Positions 18,993-28,567 are shown, counted from the first letter of the stretch. The stretch: DNA of 64,000 bases from Pseudomonas sp. Q11 (GCF_024494355.1 NZ_JAKNQY010000013.1:29621-93620), one strand, 5' to 3'. The notes: generated from the letters alone by a model not told the origin. A program made the numbers and translations.

Positions 18993-19493
18993 ATGAACAA
19001 ACCATTGAAAACCATCACCAACCCCATGACACTGATCGCTATATTCGCAACTTTATCCGAGACTTCCGCCGCTATTTCCCTGCCCTTCCTGGACGATCAG
19101 GACCGTGAATACTACCTCTGGTTTCTGATCAGCTTTCCTTTCTATTTATTGCTTCTTTTCTTCATCACACTCAATTTCAACTATCGTTCGTTATATTCAC
19201 CTTCCGATTTTCGCAAGAGCAAACACTTCATGAAGACCATGGATGACTCGAGCAGTCGGCGTAAACGCATCTTCCGTCGGACGAACAAAGTTAAAAGATT
19301 GCCGATACGTTTTCATCGACGGAAAAAGGAACCGCAACGGGTCATTTTCCTGGTACACAAACCTTCAGAAGACTTGATCGAGGCCAATCGACCAAAACGC
19401 TCAAAGCAAACCACGGAACACACACCCATCGTCATCTACATCATTTGCAGCCGCGACAACGCAGAAGTTGCACCGGACAGACAGGATGGATGA
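18993..19493 (+). CDS. Unknown two-helix membrane protein
   Basis: A 166-residue protein of no named function. Residues about 10-30 and 43-62 are hydrophobic and are separated by the acidic loop PFLDDQDREYY. The segment ending LLFFITLNFNYRSLYSPSDF resembles an N-terminal two-helix module I associate with many Pseudomonas proteins of unknown function. After it comes a very basic stretch (RRKRIFRRTNKVKRLPIRFHRRKK), then an unstructured tail. The base composition is AT-rich relative to neighbours, hinting at transfer or relaxed selection. The ribosome site is poor. It may be a truncated relative whose effector domain is missing. Confidence 0.6.
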   Translation: MNKPLKTITNPMTLIAIFATLSETSAAISLPFLDDQDREYYLWFLISFPFYLLLLFFITLNFNYRSLYSPSDFRKSKHFMKTMDDSSSRRKRIFRRTNKVKRLPIRFHRRKKEPQRVIFLVHKPSEDLIEANRPKRSKQTTEHTPIVIYIICSRDNAEVAPDRQDG

Positions 19494-19546
19494 GTGGTCA
19501 AGAGACCGCGCCGCAACGAATGAGCAGCACATGAGAAAGGGAACCC

Positions 19547-19580
19547 GAAAAAAAACGGCCTGCACATGGCAGGCCGTTTT
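19547..19580 (-). terminator. Intrinsic terminator of argG
   Basis: Stem AAAACGGCCTGC / GCAGGCCGTTTT with an ACATG loop and an A-run on the plus strand (T-run for argG), about 17 bases past the argG stop. Confidence 0.9.
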
Positions 19581-19596
19581 CATGGAGCAGCAAGGA

Positions 19597-20814
19597 TCAG
19601 AACAGCTTGCGACCCTTGTTCGCCGCGATGCGCATGCGCAGGGCGTTAAGCTTGATGAAGCCGGCGGCATCGGCCTGGTTGTAAGCACCACCGTCCTCTT
19701 CGAAGGTCGCGATGTTGGCATCGAACAGTGAGTCGTCAGACTTGCGCCCGGTGACGATGACATTGCCCTTGTACAGTTTCAGGCGCACGACGCCATTCAC
19801 GTTGACCTGAGAGGCGTCGATCATCTGTTGCAGCATCAGACGCTCCGGGCTCCACCAGTAACCGGTGTAGATCAGGCTGGCGTACTTGGGCATCAACTCG
19901 TCTTTGAGGTGAGCCACTTCGCGGTCCAGGGTGATCGACTCGATCGCGCGGTGAGCGCGCAGCATGATGGTACCGCCCGGGGTTTCGTAGCAACCACGAG
20001 ACTTCATACCGACATAGCGGTTCTCGACGATGTCCAGACGACCAATGCCGTGTTCGCCACCGATGCGGTTCAAGGTCGCCAGCACAGTGGCCGGGCTCAT
20101 TTCCACGCCGTCCAGCGCGACGATATCGCCGTTGCGATAGGTCAGCTCCAGGTATTGCGGGGTGTCAGGAGCCTTCTCCGGGGAGACGGTCCAGCGCCAC
20201 ATGTCTTCTTCGTGCTCGGTCCAGGTGTCTTCCAGCACGCCGCCTTCATAGGAGATGTGCAGCAGGTTGGCGTCCATCGAGTACGGGGATTTCTTCTTGC
20301 CATGACGCTCGATCGGAATCGCGTGCTTCTCGGCGTAGTCCATCAGCTTTTCACGGGACAGCAAGTCCCACTCGCGCCACGGAGCGATGACTTTCACGCC
20401 GGGTTTGAGGGCATAGGCACCGAGCTCGAAACGTACCTGATCGTTGCCCTTGCCGGTGGCACCGTGGGAAATGGCGTCGGCACCGGTTTCGTTGGCGATT
20501 TCGATCAGGCGCTTGGCGATCAACGGACGGGCGATGGACGTACCCAGCAGGTACTCGCCTTCGTAAACAGTGTTGGCGCGGAACATCGGGAACACGAAGT
20601 CGCGGACGAACTCTTCGCGCAGGTCATCGATGTAGATCTCTTTGACGCCCATGGCCTGAGCCTTGGCGCGTGCAGGTTCGACTTCTTCGCCCTGCCCCAG
20701 GTCAGCGGTGAAGGTCACCACTTCGCAGTTATAAGTGTCCTGCAGCCACTTGAGGATCACCGAAGTGTCCAGGCCGCCGGAATACGCCAGAACGACCTTG
20801 TTTACGTCCGCCAT
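19597..20814 (-). CDS. argG: Argininosuccinate synthase
   Basis: A 405-residue enzyme joining citrulline and aspartate with ATP to argininosuccinate, the penultimate step to arginine. It starts [24 protein letters not shown], with the PP-loop SGGLDTS. Further family segments are [13 protein letters not shown] and APWREWDL. The frame continues upstream without a better start; 20814 is the canonical N-terminus. Two ArgR half-sites lie about 60-95 bases upstream, so arginine-dependent control is likely. A terminator follows. Confidence 0.98.
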   Translation of the reverse strand: MADVNKVVLAYSGGLDTSVILKWLQDTYNCEVVTFTADLGQGEEVEPARAKAQAMGVKEIYIDDLREEFVRDFVFPMFRANTVYEGEYLLGTSIARPLIAKRLIEIANETGADAISHGATGKGNDQVRFELGAYALKPGVKVIAPWREWDLLSREKLMDYAEKHAIPIERHGKKKSPYSMDANLLHISYEGGVLEDTWTEHEEDMWRWTVSPEKAPDTPQYLELTYRNGDIVALDGVEMSPATVLATLNRIGGEHGIGRLDIVENRYVGMKSRGCYETPGGTIMLRAHRAIESITLDREVAHLKDELMPKYASLIYTGYWWSPERLMLQQMIDASQVNVNGVVRLKLYKGNVIVTGRKSDDSLFDANIATFEEDGGAYNQADAAGFIKLNALRMRIAANKGRKLF

Positions 20815-20872
20815 GCCATCACTCCACGGGTTGTACGGAAAGCCGGGAAGTCTAACGTCCAGCGCGGATAAT

Positions 20873-20909
20873 TTACAGGGGCGCGACAGCTTATGACGAC
20901 GAAGCGACA
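20873..20909 (-). promoter_or_regulatory. ArgR operator of argG
   Basis: On the minus strand two half-sites of the Pseudomonas pattern TGTCGC-N8-AA stand as a direct repeat with exactly five bases between them. The first (20909-20894) ends CA instead of AA; the second (20888-20873) is perfect. Confidence 0.65.
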
Positions 20910-20941
20910 GATTATGTCGAGCGCGCGACGATGCACATCGG

Positions 20942-21907
20942 TCAGGATGTCCGCGCGGTGGTGGCGGCAGTGGGCCTGGCTGGCGTCGCGGTCGGCGCCG
21001 GAACCTTGGCAGGGGGCGACGCGGCAGGTGTGGCCTGCGGTGCCGGTGCTTCGGGCACCGCCACCCGCTCCAGGCGCACGGCCACACGACGGTTCTTGGC
21101 CCGATTGGCGGCACTGGTGTTGGGCACCAGGGGGTACCGCTCGCCGTGGAACCGCACGGTGATCTGTGATTCCTGAAAGCCGTTGGCCTTGAAAAAATCC
21201 TGGACCGCCAAGGCCCGGCGACGCGACAGCTCACGGTTGGTCAGACGGTTGCCGGTATTGTCGGAGTGACCGTCGAGTTCGACATGATTGACGGTCGGGT
21301 CGGCCTTGATGAAATCGATCATGACTTGCAACTGAGCCTTGGCCCGGGCGTCGAGTTCAATCCCTTCGCCGGGAAAGCCGATTTGCGAATGCTTCACCTG
21401 CTCGAAATTCTTTGGCAGCAGTTTCGCCACACAGCCCTGGTAATCGTTGAAGGCCTTGTTGAAGCGCACAGGCAGCAGCCGGACTTCCGAAACCCGCCCG
21501 TCCCCGGTGTTACGCCGCACCACGGGACTGCGACCTTCCATCAGCCCGCTGATCAAACGGCCCGCCTGGACCTGGGAGCTGTTGAACAATACATCGCCGC
21601 CGCCGAGCCTGACCGAGCCCAGGTTGATGTCGCCCCGCCCGGGTTGCCAAGGCGCGGCGGCCGCCAGCAAGGTTGCGGAACCGCCACCGAGCATCGGGTT
21701 ATGGGACTTGAGCCGGAAGATCGCCTGCTCGCCGGCCCGACGCACAAATTCGCCGCTGCCGAAATCGGTGACCGGCTGACTCAGCCGGCACTCGAACTTG
21801 TCGCCTTCGACCGTCCACTCAATGCTCTCCAGACGGGTCTGGAAAGTGAGCGCCATGGCGGGAAGGCTGGCAAACACACTGAGCAAGGCTAAATAACGCT
21901 GGCGCAC
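20942..21907 (-). CDS. motY: OmpA-domain protein MotY
   Basis: A 321-residue secreted protein. It begins with a signal peptide ([19 protein letters not shown]), has an N-terminal MotY-type domain to about residue 150, then an OmpA-like peptidoglycan-binding domain ([20 protein letters not shown], ending [12 protein letters not shown]). A Pro/Ala/Thr-rich tail of about 40 residues follows. MotY forms the T-ring that anchors the flagellar stator. The start is GTG at 21907, with GGAG six bases upstream and directly before the signal peptide; the frame to 21994 is not needed. The position between argG and pyrC matches motY in P. aeruginosa. Confidence 0.88.
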   Translation of the reverse strand: MRQRYLALLSVFASLPAMALTFQTRLESIEWTVEGDKFECRLSQPVTDFGSGEFVRRAGEQAIFRLKSHNPMLGGGSATLLAAAAPWQPGRGDINLGSVRLGGGDVLFNSSQVQAGRLISGLMEGRSPVVRRNTGDGRVSEVRLLPVRFNKAFNDYQGCVAKLLPKNFEQVKHSQIGFPGEGIELDARAKAQLQVMIDFIKADPTVNHVELDGHSDNTGNRLTNRELSRRRALAVQDFFKANGFQESQITVRFHGERYPLVPNTSAANRAKNRRVAVRLERVAVPEAPAPQATPAASPPAKVPAPTATPARPTAATTARTS

Positions 21908-22100
21908 GGGAGGCTCCAATGGCTTTTTATACGAAGATCGACACACGTTGAGAGTATGACGCCTGTCCGGGGGCACCCCACTGATTCGTGGCACACCTGT
22001 ACGAGCTATCGGTAACTTGCGCCAGAACTTGATAGCGGGTGCCTGAATCGGTCTTTTCCGGTAGCATTCCCCAGAGTTTGACCCGCCTGGAAGCCCCCCA

Positions 22101-23147
22101 ATGTCCGACCGCCTGACCCTGCTGCGTCCCGACGACTGGCATATTCATCTTCGCGATGGTGCTGTGTTGACCCATACCGTCGCCGATGTCGCGCGCACCT
22201 TCGGGCGCGCAATCATCATGCCTAACCTGGTTCCGCCAGTGCGCAACGCCGCCGAGGCCAACGGCTATCGCAAGCGCATCCTCGACGCACGCCCGGCTGG
22301 CAGCCGTTTCGAACCGCTGATGGTGCTGTACCTCACCGACCGCACCCAGCCCGAAGAAATACGCGATGCCAAGGCCAGCGGCTTCGTCCATGCCGCCAAG
22401 CTGTACCCCGCTGGCGCCACCACCAACTCCGATTCCGGTGTCACCAGCATCGACAAGATCTTCCCGGCGCTGGAGGCCATGGCCGAAGTCGGCATGCCGT
22501 TGTTGATCCACGGTGAGGTCACTCGCAGTGACGTCGACGTGTTCGACCGCGAGAAAATCTTCATCGATGAGCACATGCGTCGCGTCGTGGAGCGCTTCCC
22601 GACGCTCAAGGTGGTGTTCGAACACATCACCACCGGTGATGCCGTGCAGTTCGTCAACGAAGCCCCGGCGAACGTTGGCGCGACCATTACCGCGCATCAT
22701 CTGCTGTACAACCGCAACCACATGCTGGTGGGCGGGATCCGGCCGCACTTCTATTGCCTGCCGATCCTCAAGCGCAACACCCATCAAGAGGCCTTGCTCG
22801 ACGCCGCCACCAGCGGCAGCGCCAAGTTTTTCCTCGGTACGGACTCAGCGCCACACGCCCGCCACGCCAAGGAAGCAGCCTGTGGTTGCGCCGGCTGCTA
22901 CACCGCCTACGCCGCCATCGAGATGTACGCCGAGGCGTTCGAACAACGCAATGCGCTGGACAAACTCGAAGGCTTCGCCAGCCTGCATGGCCCGCGTTTC
23001 TACGGTCTACCAGTGAACACCGATCGTATTACCCTGGTTCGCGACGAGTGGACCGCCCCCGCCAGCCTGCCTTTTGGCGAGCTGACTGTTATCCCGCTGC
23101 GCGCCGGTGAAAAACTGCGCTGGCGCCTGCTGGAGGAAAGTGTGTGA
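22101..23147 (+). CDS. pyrC: Dihydroorotase
   Basis: A 348-residue class II (E. coli type) dihydroorotase that closes carbamoyl aspartate to dihydroorotate in pyrimidine synthesis. The zinc motif HxH is in [10 protein letters not shown], the carboxylated Lys in [15 protein letters not shown], further His in LLIHGE and FEHITT, and the catalytic Asp in LGTDSAPH. Full length. It overlaps rnt by GTGA. Confidence 0.98.
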   Translation: MSDRLTLLRPDDWHIHLRDGAVLTHTVADVARTFGRAIIMPNLVPPVRNAAEANGYRKRILDARPAGSRFEPLMVLYLTDRTQPEEIRDAKASGFVHAAKLYPAGATTNSDSGVTSIDKIFPALEAMAEVGMPLLIHGEVTRSDVDVFDREKIFIDEHMRRVVERFPTLKVVFEHITTGDAVQFVNEAPANVGATITAHHLLYNRNHMLVGGIRPHFYCLPILKRNTHQEALLDAATSGSAKFFLGTDSAPHARHAKEAACGCAGCYTAYAAIEMYAEAFEQRNALDKLEGFASLHGPRFYGLPVNTDRITLVRDEWTAPASLPFGELTVIPLRAGEKLRWRLLEESV

Positions 23148-23821
23148 GTGAAGATCATTTCGACGATGAGCAGGATGGCAACGGTGGCTCGGGCGGTGCC
23201 CGTCACCCCATGGCAGCCCGCTTCCGAGGCTATCTGCCGGTCGTCGTCGACGTAGAAACCGGCGGTTTCAACTCCGCCACCGATGCGCTGCTGGAGATCG
23301 CCGCGACCACCATTGGCATGGACGAAAAAGGTTTTGTGTTCCCCGATCACACCTACTTCTTCCGCGTCGAACCTTTCGAAGGCGCCAACATCGAAGCGGC
23401 GGCCCTGGAGTTCACCGGGATCAAGCTTGATCACCCATTGCGCATGGCGGTGAGCGAAGAGACGGCCCTGACCGACATTTTCCGTGGCGTGCGCAAAGCG
23501 CTGAAAGCCAACGGTTGCAAACGGGCGATCCTGGTCGGCCACAACAGCAGCTTCGACCTGGGTTTTCTCAATGCCGCCGTTGCGCGCCTGGACATGAAGC
23601 GTAACCCGTTCCATCCATTTTCCAGCTTCGACACCGCGACCCTGGCGGGCCTGGCGTACGGCCAGACCGTCCTGGCCAAGGCCTGTCAGGCGGCTGACAT
23701 CGACTTTGATGGGCGTGAAGCCCACTCGGCCCGCTACGACACCGAGAAGACCGCCGAGTTGTTCTGCGGCATCGTCAATCGGTGGAAAGACATGGGTGGC
23801 TGGCAGGATTTCGACGATTGA
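23144..23821 (+). CDS. rnt: Ribonuclease T
   Basis: A 225-residue DEDD-family 3'-5' exoribonuclease that trims tRNA CCA ends and stable RNAs. The exo motifs are visible: [10 protein letters not shown] (motif I), [13 protein letters not shown] (motif II) and [14 protein letters not shown] (motif III with His). The start is GTG at 23144, overlapping the pyrC stop, with GGAGG nine bases upstream; translation is probably coupled to pyrC. Confidence 0.96.
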   Translation: MSEDHFDDEQDGNGGSGGARHPMAARFRGYLPVVVDVETGGFNSATDALLEIAATTIGMDEKGFVFPDHTYFFRVEPFEGANIEAAALEFTGIKLDHPLRMAVSEETALTDIFRGVRKALKANGCKRAILVGHNSSFDLGFLNAAVARLDMKRNPFHPFSSFDTATLAGLAYGQTVLAKACQAADIDFDGREAHSARYDTEKTAELFCGIVNRWKDMGGWQDFDD

Positions 23822-23844
23822 CAGGCTGAGTAAGCATCAGGACT

Positions 23845-23931
23845 GTGGGAGCAAGGCTTGCCCGCGATGAAAACGACACGGTGTCCCAGAGATACCGAGG
23901 CGCCTGTATCGCGAGCAAGCTTTGCTCCCAC
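23845..23931. repeat. REP doublet (REPIN, subfamily A)
   Basis: Left arm GTGGGAGCAAGGCTTGCCCG and right arm CGAGCAAGCTTTGCTCCCAC, interior with the conserved GAGGCGCCTGT. It lies between the convergent rnt and peroxiredoxin genes. Confidence 0.9.
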
Positions 23932-23977
23932 AGCTGTTGCGGGTGTTTTCCAACAATGGGGATAAATCCTTCCCCAT

Positions 23978-24012
23978 AAAAAAACCGGCCCATCGAGGGC
24001 CGGTTTTTTTAT
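23978..24012. terminator. Intrinsic terminator (rnt / peroxiredoxin)
   Basis: Stem AAACCGGCC / GGCCGGTTT with loop CATCGAG and both A- and T-runs; it works for both convergent genes. Confidence 0.9.
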
Positions 24013-24023
24013 GCCTGTTGCGC

Positions 24024-24626
24024 TTACAGCTTGTCGCTGTGCTCGCCCAGGTAGGCGGCAACACCTTCAGGAGATGCGGTCATGCCCTTGTCGCCTTTCT
24101 TCCAGTTGGCCGGGCAAACTTCGCCGTGCTCTTCGTGGAACTGCAACGCGTCGACCAGACGGATCAGCTCTTCCATGTTACGGCCCAGCGGCAGGTCGTT
24201 GATGATCTGCGAACGGACAACGCCCTTGTCGTCGATCAGGAACGCGCCACGGAAGGCCACGCCGCCTTCGGACTCAACGTCGTAGGCCTTGGCGATTTCG
24301 TGCTTCATGTCAGCAGCCATGGTGTATTTCACCTGGCCGATACCACCACCGTTGATAGGCGTGTTGCGCCAGGCGTTGTGGGTGAAGTGCGAGTCGATCG
24401 AAACGGCAACCACTTCAACGTTGCGGGCCTTGAAGTCGTCCATGCGGTGATCCAGCGCGATCAGCTCGGATGGGCAGACGAAAGTGAAGTCCAGCGGGTA
24501 GAAAAACACCAGGCCGTATTTGCCTTTGATGGCCGAGGACAGGGTGAAGCTGTCGACGATTTCGCCGTTGCCCAGAACGGCTGGAACGGTGAAGTCAGGG
24601 GCTTGTTTGCCTACGAGTACGCTCAT
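24024..24626 (-). CDS. 2-Cys peroxiredoxin (AhpC/TSA type)
   Basis: A 200-residue typical 2-Cys peroxiredoxin of the Prx1/AhpC group. The peroxidatic Cys is in FYPLDFTFVCPSE (about residue 51) and the resolving Cys in HGEVCPANW (about residue 171). It reduces H2O2 and organic peroxides with electrons from a thioredoxin-like donor; no ahpF is adjacent. It lies divergent from bfd in the same order as PA3529-bfd in P. aeruginosa, linking peroxide defence to iron storage. Confidence 0.95.
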   Translation of the reverse strand: MSVLVGKQAPDFTVPAVLGNGEIVDSFTLSSAIKGKYGLVFFYPLDFTFVCPSELIALDHRMDDFKARNVEVVAVSIDSHFTHNAWRNTPINGGGIGQVKYTMAADMKHEIAKAYDVESEGGVAFRGAFLIDDKGVVRSQIINDLPLGRNMEELIRLVDALQFHEEHGEVCPANWKKGDKGMTASPEGVAAYLGEHSDKL

Positions 24627-24863
24627 TGGATATCTCCTGGTGAATAACGTGAAAACAAGGTCCGGGCCAGCCTGCCACCCTCAGGCGACAGCCCTGTGAC
24701 ACGAACCCGCTTGCAAGGGCCGACCATCATACACCGCGAATTTGGACTGTCTTCAACGGTTTTTCGGCGAGTCCAAAAATCCTTTCCCTTTGTATGTCCC
24801 CTCGTTGGCCATGGATAAAAAACCGTTCGTCAGCTCTGGCGCAAGGGTTTCAGAAAGCACTTT

Positions 24864-24882
24864 GACAATCATTCTCGTTAAC
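24864..24882 (+). promoter_or_regulatory. Fur-box-like site upstream of bfd
   Basis: GACAATCATTCTCGTTAAC agrees with the 19-base Fur consensus at 13 positions and lies 48 bases before the bfd start. Bfd is iron-starvation induced in pseudomonads, consistent with Fur repression. Confidence 0.65.
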
Positions 24883-24929
24883 ATTAAGATCCATCTCAAT
24901 TGAGTCACAACCAGCGACGGTTCTTGCTT

Positions 24930-25148
24930 ATGTATGTTTGCCTCTGCACTGGCGTCACCGACGGACAAATCCGCGAAGCGATCTATGAAGGTTGCTGCAG
25001 CTACCGCGAAGTCCGCCAGGCCACCGGCGTAGCCAGCCAATGCGGAAAATGTGCTTGCCTTGCCAAGGAAGTGGTTCGCGAAACCCTCGCCAAAGTGCAA
25101 ACGGCCCAGGCCTCGATTCCCTATCCGGTAGAATTTACTGCCGCTTAA
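24930..25148 (+). CDS. bfd: Bacterioferritin-associated ferredoxin
   Basis: A 72-residue [2Fe-2S] protein that gives electrons to bacterioferritin so that stored Fe(III) is released. The four ligand cysteines have the Bfd spacing: MYVCLC at the N-terminus and CGKC near residues 38-41. ATG 24930 gives the standard Bfd N-terminus; the frame open to 24900 is unlikely. It lies just upstream of bfr and downstream of a Fur-like site, with its own terminator. Confidence 0.96.
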   Translation: MYVCLCTGVTDGQIREAIYEGCCSYREVRQATGVASQCGKCACLAKEVVRETLAKVQTAQASIPYPVEFTAA

Positions 25149-25164
25149 ATCCAGCTTCTTGAAG

Positions 25165-25190
25165 AACCGGGCTCAATGCCCGGTTTTTTT
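25165..25190 (+). terminator. Intrinsic terminator of bfd
   Basis: Stem AACCGGGC / GCCCGGTT with loop TCAAT, then a run of seven T's. Confidence 0.88.
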
Positions 25191-25347
25191 ATGCCTGTAA
25201 ATCAAACGCTTAGCCTCCAGACGCGGAACACAAACATTCTTATTCCGATTAATTTTCATTTATTATTCAATAACTTAGGTTTGACACCCGCCAGTACGCA
25301 GCTCAAACTCAGCCTTATATACAGCTACTACAGGGCAGGCCCTCACC

Positions 25348-25821
25348 ATGAAAGGCGACGTTACAGTCATCCAGCATCTCAACAAAATCCTCGCCAATGA
25401 GCTGGTCGCGATCAACCAATACTTCCTGCATGCGCGCATGTACGAGGATTGGGGCCTGAACAAGTTGGGCAAGCACGAGTACCATGAGTCCATCGACGAG
25501 ATGAAACACGCGGACAAGCTGATCAAGCGCATCCTGTTTCTCGAAGGGCTGCCGAACGTCCAGGACCTGGGCAAGCTGCACATTGGCGAACACACTCAGG
25601 AAATGCTCGAGTGCGACCTGACAATCGAGCGTGCCGGCCACGCCGACCTGAAAGTCGCCATCGCCCATTGCGAAGCCGTCGGTGACTTTGGCAGCCGTGA
25701 ACTGCTTGAGGACATTCTCGAGTCTGAGGAAGAACACATCGACTGGCTGGAAACCCAACTGGGTCTGATCGACAAAGTGGGTCTTGAGAACTACCTGCAA
25801 TCGCAGATGGGCGAAGAGTAA
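25348..25821 (+). CDS. bfr: Bacterioferritin
   Basis: A 157-residue haem-containing ferritin (BfrB type) that oxidises and stores iron. Ferroxidase ligands Glu18, Glu51 and His54 are present, and the haem-ligand Met52 stands between them (DEMKHAD), which marks a true haem-binding bacterioferritin. Later ligands are in EEEHIDWLE. It follows bfd with a separate terminator between them, so the two can be controlled oppositely by iron. A strong terminator follows. Confidence 0.97.
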   Translation: MKGDVTVIQHLNKILANELVAINQYFLHARMYEDWGLNKLGKHEYHESIDEMKHADKLIKRILFLEGLPNVQDLGKLHIGEHTQEMLECDLTIERAGHADLKVAIAHCEAVGDFGSRELLEDILESEEEHIDWLETQLGLIDKVGLENYLQSQMGEE

Positions 25822-25844
25822 CTTTCTCCAAAAGCAAGCCACTA

Positions 25845-25882
25845 AAAAGCCCCGCCCTCTTTCGAGAGGCGGGGCTTTTTAT
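25845..25882 (+). terminator. Intrinsic terminator of bfr
   Basis: Stem AAAGCCCCGCC / GGCGGGGCTTT with the T-run, shortly after the bfr stop. Confidence 0.9.
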
Positions 25883-25914
25883 TGCCTGGATTCCCAGGCC
25901 ACCGAAAAACCTTT

Positions 25915-26001
25915 GTGGGAGCGAGCCTGCTCGCGATAGCGGTCTATCAGTCACAAACACATTGACTGACACGCCCTCATCGCGAGCAGGCTCGCTCCCA
26001 C
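25915..26001. repeat. REP doublet (REPIN, subfamily B)
   Basis: Arms GTGGGAGCGAGCCTGCTCGC and GCGAGCAGGCTCGCTCCCAC about 48 bases apart, between the convergent bfr and grxD genes. Confidence 0.92.
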
Positions 26002-26017
26002 ATTGTTTATCCGTGAA

Positions 26018-26359
26018 TCAGGCTTCTGTCTTGTCCGCAGCAGCTTTCTCGGCAGCAGCCTTGATCGTGGCCTGCAGAGAGCCGTCGGCCGCCATCTCGG
26101 TCATGATATCGCTACCGCCGATCAGCTCACCACCCACCCACAGCTGCGGGAAGGTCGGCCAGTTGGCGAACTTGGGCAGGTTGGCGCGGATTTCCGGGTT
26201 CTGCAGGATGTCCACGTAGGCAAACTTCTCGCCACACGCCATCACAGCCTGAGCAGCCTTGGCCGAGAAGCCGCACTGTGGCGCGTTCGGCGAGCCTTTC
26301 ATGTAAAGCAGGATGGTGTTGTTGGCAATCTGGTCTTTAATCGTTTCGATGATATCCAC
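26018..26359 (-). CDS. grxD: Monothiol glutaredoxin GrxD
   Basis: A 113-residue monothiol glutaredoxin with the CGFS active site in SPNAPQCGFSAKAAQ near residue 30, and glutathione-site segments WPTFPQLW and GGSDIM. It carries and transfers [2Fe-2S] clusters in iron homeostasis, fitting the bfd-bfr neighbourhood. The start is GTG at 26359 (MDIIETIKDQI) with GAGGTG upstream. An alternative longer frame to 26431 would add an atypical N-terminus. The tail is Ala/Glu/Lys-rich. Confidence 0.94.
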   Translation of the reverse strand: MDIIETIKDQIANNTILLYMKGSPNAPQCGFSAKAAQAVMACGEKFAYVDILQNPEIRANLPKFANWPTFPQLWVGGELIGGSDIMTEMAADGSLQATIKAAAEKAAADKTEA

Positions 26360-26458
26360 GGAGCACCTCGGCTTAAACTTTGCGACTTCAGTTGTCGACA
26401 CGGTGGCGCATTGTAACGGAAAGCCGAGCACGCTGCTCGGTCTCCCCTAGAGACAAAT

Positions 26459-28567
26459 TCACGCAGCCACCACCGTCACCGGAACCCCGTTGAGCGCGGC
26501 ATTGCCGGACAACTCATCAAGCTGACAGTCATCGGTCAGGTCGTTGGCACTCGAACCGGGCTGGGCGCTGGCAATGCTCATCTGCACGCCCGGCCGGGCG
26601 TGGCCCCAGCCGTGAGGCAAGCTGACCACGCCTTTCATCATCTCCAGGCTGCCTTGCACCTCGACTTCGATCATACCCACCCGCGAACTGACTTTCACCC
26701 GCTGCCCGTCGCTCAACCCGCGACTGCTCAGATCCTCCGGGTGCATCAGTAGTTGATGACGCGGCTTGCCCTTCACCAGACGATGGAAATTGTGCATCCA
26801 GGAATTATTGCTGCGCACATGACGACGACCAATCATCAGCAGTTCATCCGCCTCTGGCGCTTGCAATGCGGCGAAGCGCTTGAGGTCGGCAAGAATGACC
26901 GCCGGAGCAGCCTGCACACGCTGGTTGTCGGTTTTCAACCGAGGAGCCAGGTTGGGCTTGAGAGCACCCAGGTCGATGCCATGGGGGTGATCGAACAGGG
27001 TCGCCAGGGACAGTTTGTGCGGTGAAGCATCGCCATAGGCGCCGGCACGAAGGCCGAAATCGATCATTTGCGCCGGCGGCATGGTCGGCTTGAGTTCCTT
27101 GCCGGTTCGGGCTGCGAAAGCCTTGGCCAGACCGACGAAAATTTCCCAGTCGTGCAGCGCCCCTTCAGGCTTGGGCAGGATCGCCCGGTTGAAACGGGTC
27201 ACATTGCGCACCGCGAACAGGTTGAACGTGGTGTCGTAATGGTCGTTTTCCAGAGCCGAGGTGGAAGGCAGGATCAGGTCGGCGTAGCGCGTGGTTTCGT
27301 TGATGTACAGATCGACGCTGACCATGAACTCCAGCCCGTCCAGCGCCTGCTCCAGTTGTCGCCCGTTAGGGGTGGACAGCACCGGGTTGCCCGCCACGGT
27401 GACCAGCGCGCGAATCTGGCCTTCGCCCTCGGTGAGCATCTCCTCGGCCAAAGCCGAAACCGGTAGTTCGCCCGAGTATTCGGGGCGCCCGGACACCCGG
27501 CTTTGCCAGCGATTGAAATGACCTCCCGAGGTGGTGGCGACCAGATCCACCGCAGGCTCCGTACACAGGGCCCCGCCGACCCGATCAAGATTGCCGGTCA
27601 CCAGGTTGATCACCTGAATCAGCCAGTGACACAGCGTGCCGAACGCCTGGGTCGAGACGCCCATCCGTCCATAACAGACCGCTGAAGGCGCGGCAGCGAA
27701 GTCCCGGGCCAACTGACGGATCTGCGTAGCCGGCACGGCACAGAGCGGGCTCATCGCTTCAGCAGTGAAGGTCACGACGGCCTGGCGCACGTCTTCCAGG
27801 CCATCCACCGGCAGGTGGCTGTCACAGGTCAAGCCCTCGCTGAACAGGGTATTGAGCACACCAAACAGCAAAGCCGCATCGCCACCCGGGCGCACGAAAA
27901 CGTGCTGGTCGGCCATCGCCGCCGTTTCGCTGCGACGTGGATCGACCACCACCACTTTACCGCCCCGGGCCTGGATCGCTTTGAGGCGTTTTTCCACGTC
28001 CGGCACGGTCATGATGCTGCCATTGGACGCCAGCGGGTTGCCGCCCAGGATCAGCATGAAGTCGGTGTGATCGATGTCCGGAATCGGCAGCAGCAGACCG
28101 TGGCCGTACATCAGGTGGCTGGCCAGGTGGTGGGGCAGTTGGTCCACCGAGGTCGCCGAGAAGCGGCTACGGGTTTTCAGCAGGCCCAAAAAATAGTTGC
28201 TGTGGGTCATCAGCCCATAGTTATGCACGCTGGGGTTGCCCTGGTAGACCGCCACCGCGTTCTGGCCGTGGCGCTCCTGAATCCCCGCCAGGCGTTCGGC
28301 CACCAGCGCGAAGGCCTCCTCCCAGGCGATAGGCTGCCACTCGCTACCCACCCGCCGCATGGGCTGGCGCAGGCGATCCGGATCGTTCTGGATATCTTGC
28401 AGGGCCACCGCCTTGGGACAGATGTGGCCGCGACTGAAGCTGTCCATCTGATCGCCCTTGATCGAGGTGATCGCCAAGCCTTGACCTTCGGTTTCGGTGG
28501 TTTCAAGCGTCAAGCCGCAGATGGCTTCACACAGATGGCACGCACGGTGGTGGAGAGTCTTGGTCAT
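26459..28567 (-). CDS. Molybdopterin (bis-MGD) oxidoreductase
   Basis: A 702-residue DMSO-reductase-superfamily enzyme. The N-terminus has a [4Fe-4S] site (CHLCEAICGL...HICPKA), followed by the molybdopterin domains (LGGNPLASNG, GKVVVVDPRRSETAAMADQHVFVRPGGD, NLDRVGGA) and a C-terminal dinucleotide-binding domain (RHVRSNNSWMHNF...LPHGWGHARPG). No twin-arginine signal is present, so it should be cytoplasmic. Where formate dehydrogenases have Cys or Sec, this protein reads SATSVDQLPHHL; the metal ligand is unclear. No small electron-transfer subunit lies beside it. The substrate is unknown. In P. aeruginosa a similar gene follows grx. Confidence 0.85.
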   Translation of the reverse strand: MTKTLHHRACHLCEAICGLTLETTETEGQGLAITSIKGDQMDSFSRGHICPKAVALQDIQNDPDRLRQPMRRVGSEWQPIAWEEAFALVAERLAGIQERHGQNAVAVYQGNPSVHNYGLMTHSNYFLGLLKTRSRFSATSVDQLPHHLASHLMYGHGLLLPIPDIDHTDFMLILGGNPLASNGSIMTVPDVEKRLKAIQARGGKVVVVDPRRSETAAMADQHVFVRPGGDAALLFGVLNTLFSEGLTCDSHLPVDGLEDVRQAVVTFTAEAMSPLCAVPATQIRQLARDFAAAPSAVCYGRMGVSTQAFGTLCHWLIQVINLVTGNLDRVGGALCTEPAVDLVATTSGGHFNRWQSRVSGRPEYSGELPVSALAEEMLTEGEGQIRALVTVAGNPVLSTPNGRQLEQALDGLEFMVSVDLYINETTRYADLILPSTSALENDHYDTTFNLFAVRNVTRFNRAILPKPEGALHDWEIFVGLAKAFAARTGKELKPTMPPAQMIDFGLRAGAYGDASPHKLSLATLFDHPHGIDLGALKPNLAPRLKTDNQRVQAAPAVILADLKRFAALQAPEADELLMIGRRHVRSNNSWMHNFHRLVKGKPRHQLLMHPEDLSSRGLSDGQRVKVSSRVGMIEVEVQGSLEMMKGVVSLPHGWGHARPGVQMSIASAQPGSSANDLTDDCQLDELSGNAALNGVPVTVVAA

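Noticed and set aside
18980..19109. Short frame starting MSINHEQTIENHH overlapping the unknown membrane protein
   Set aside because: Only about 39-42 codons, out of frame with a better-supported gene, no ribosome site.
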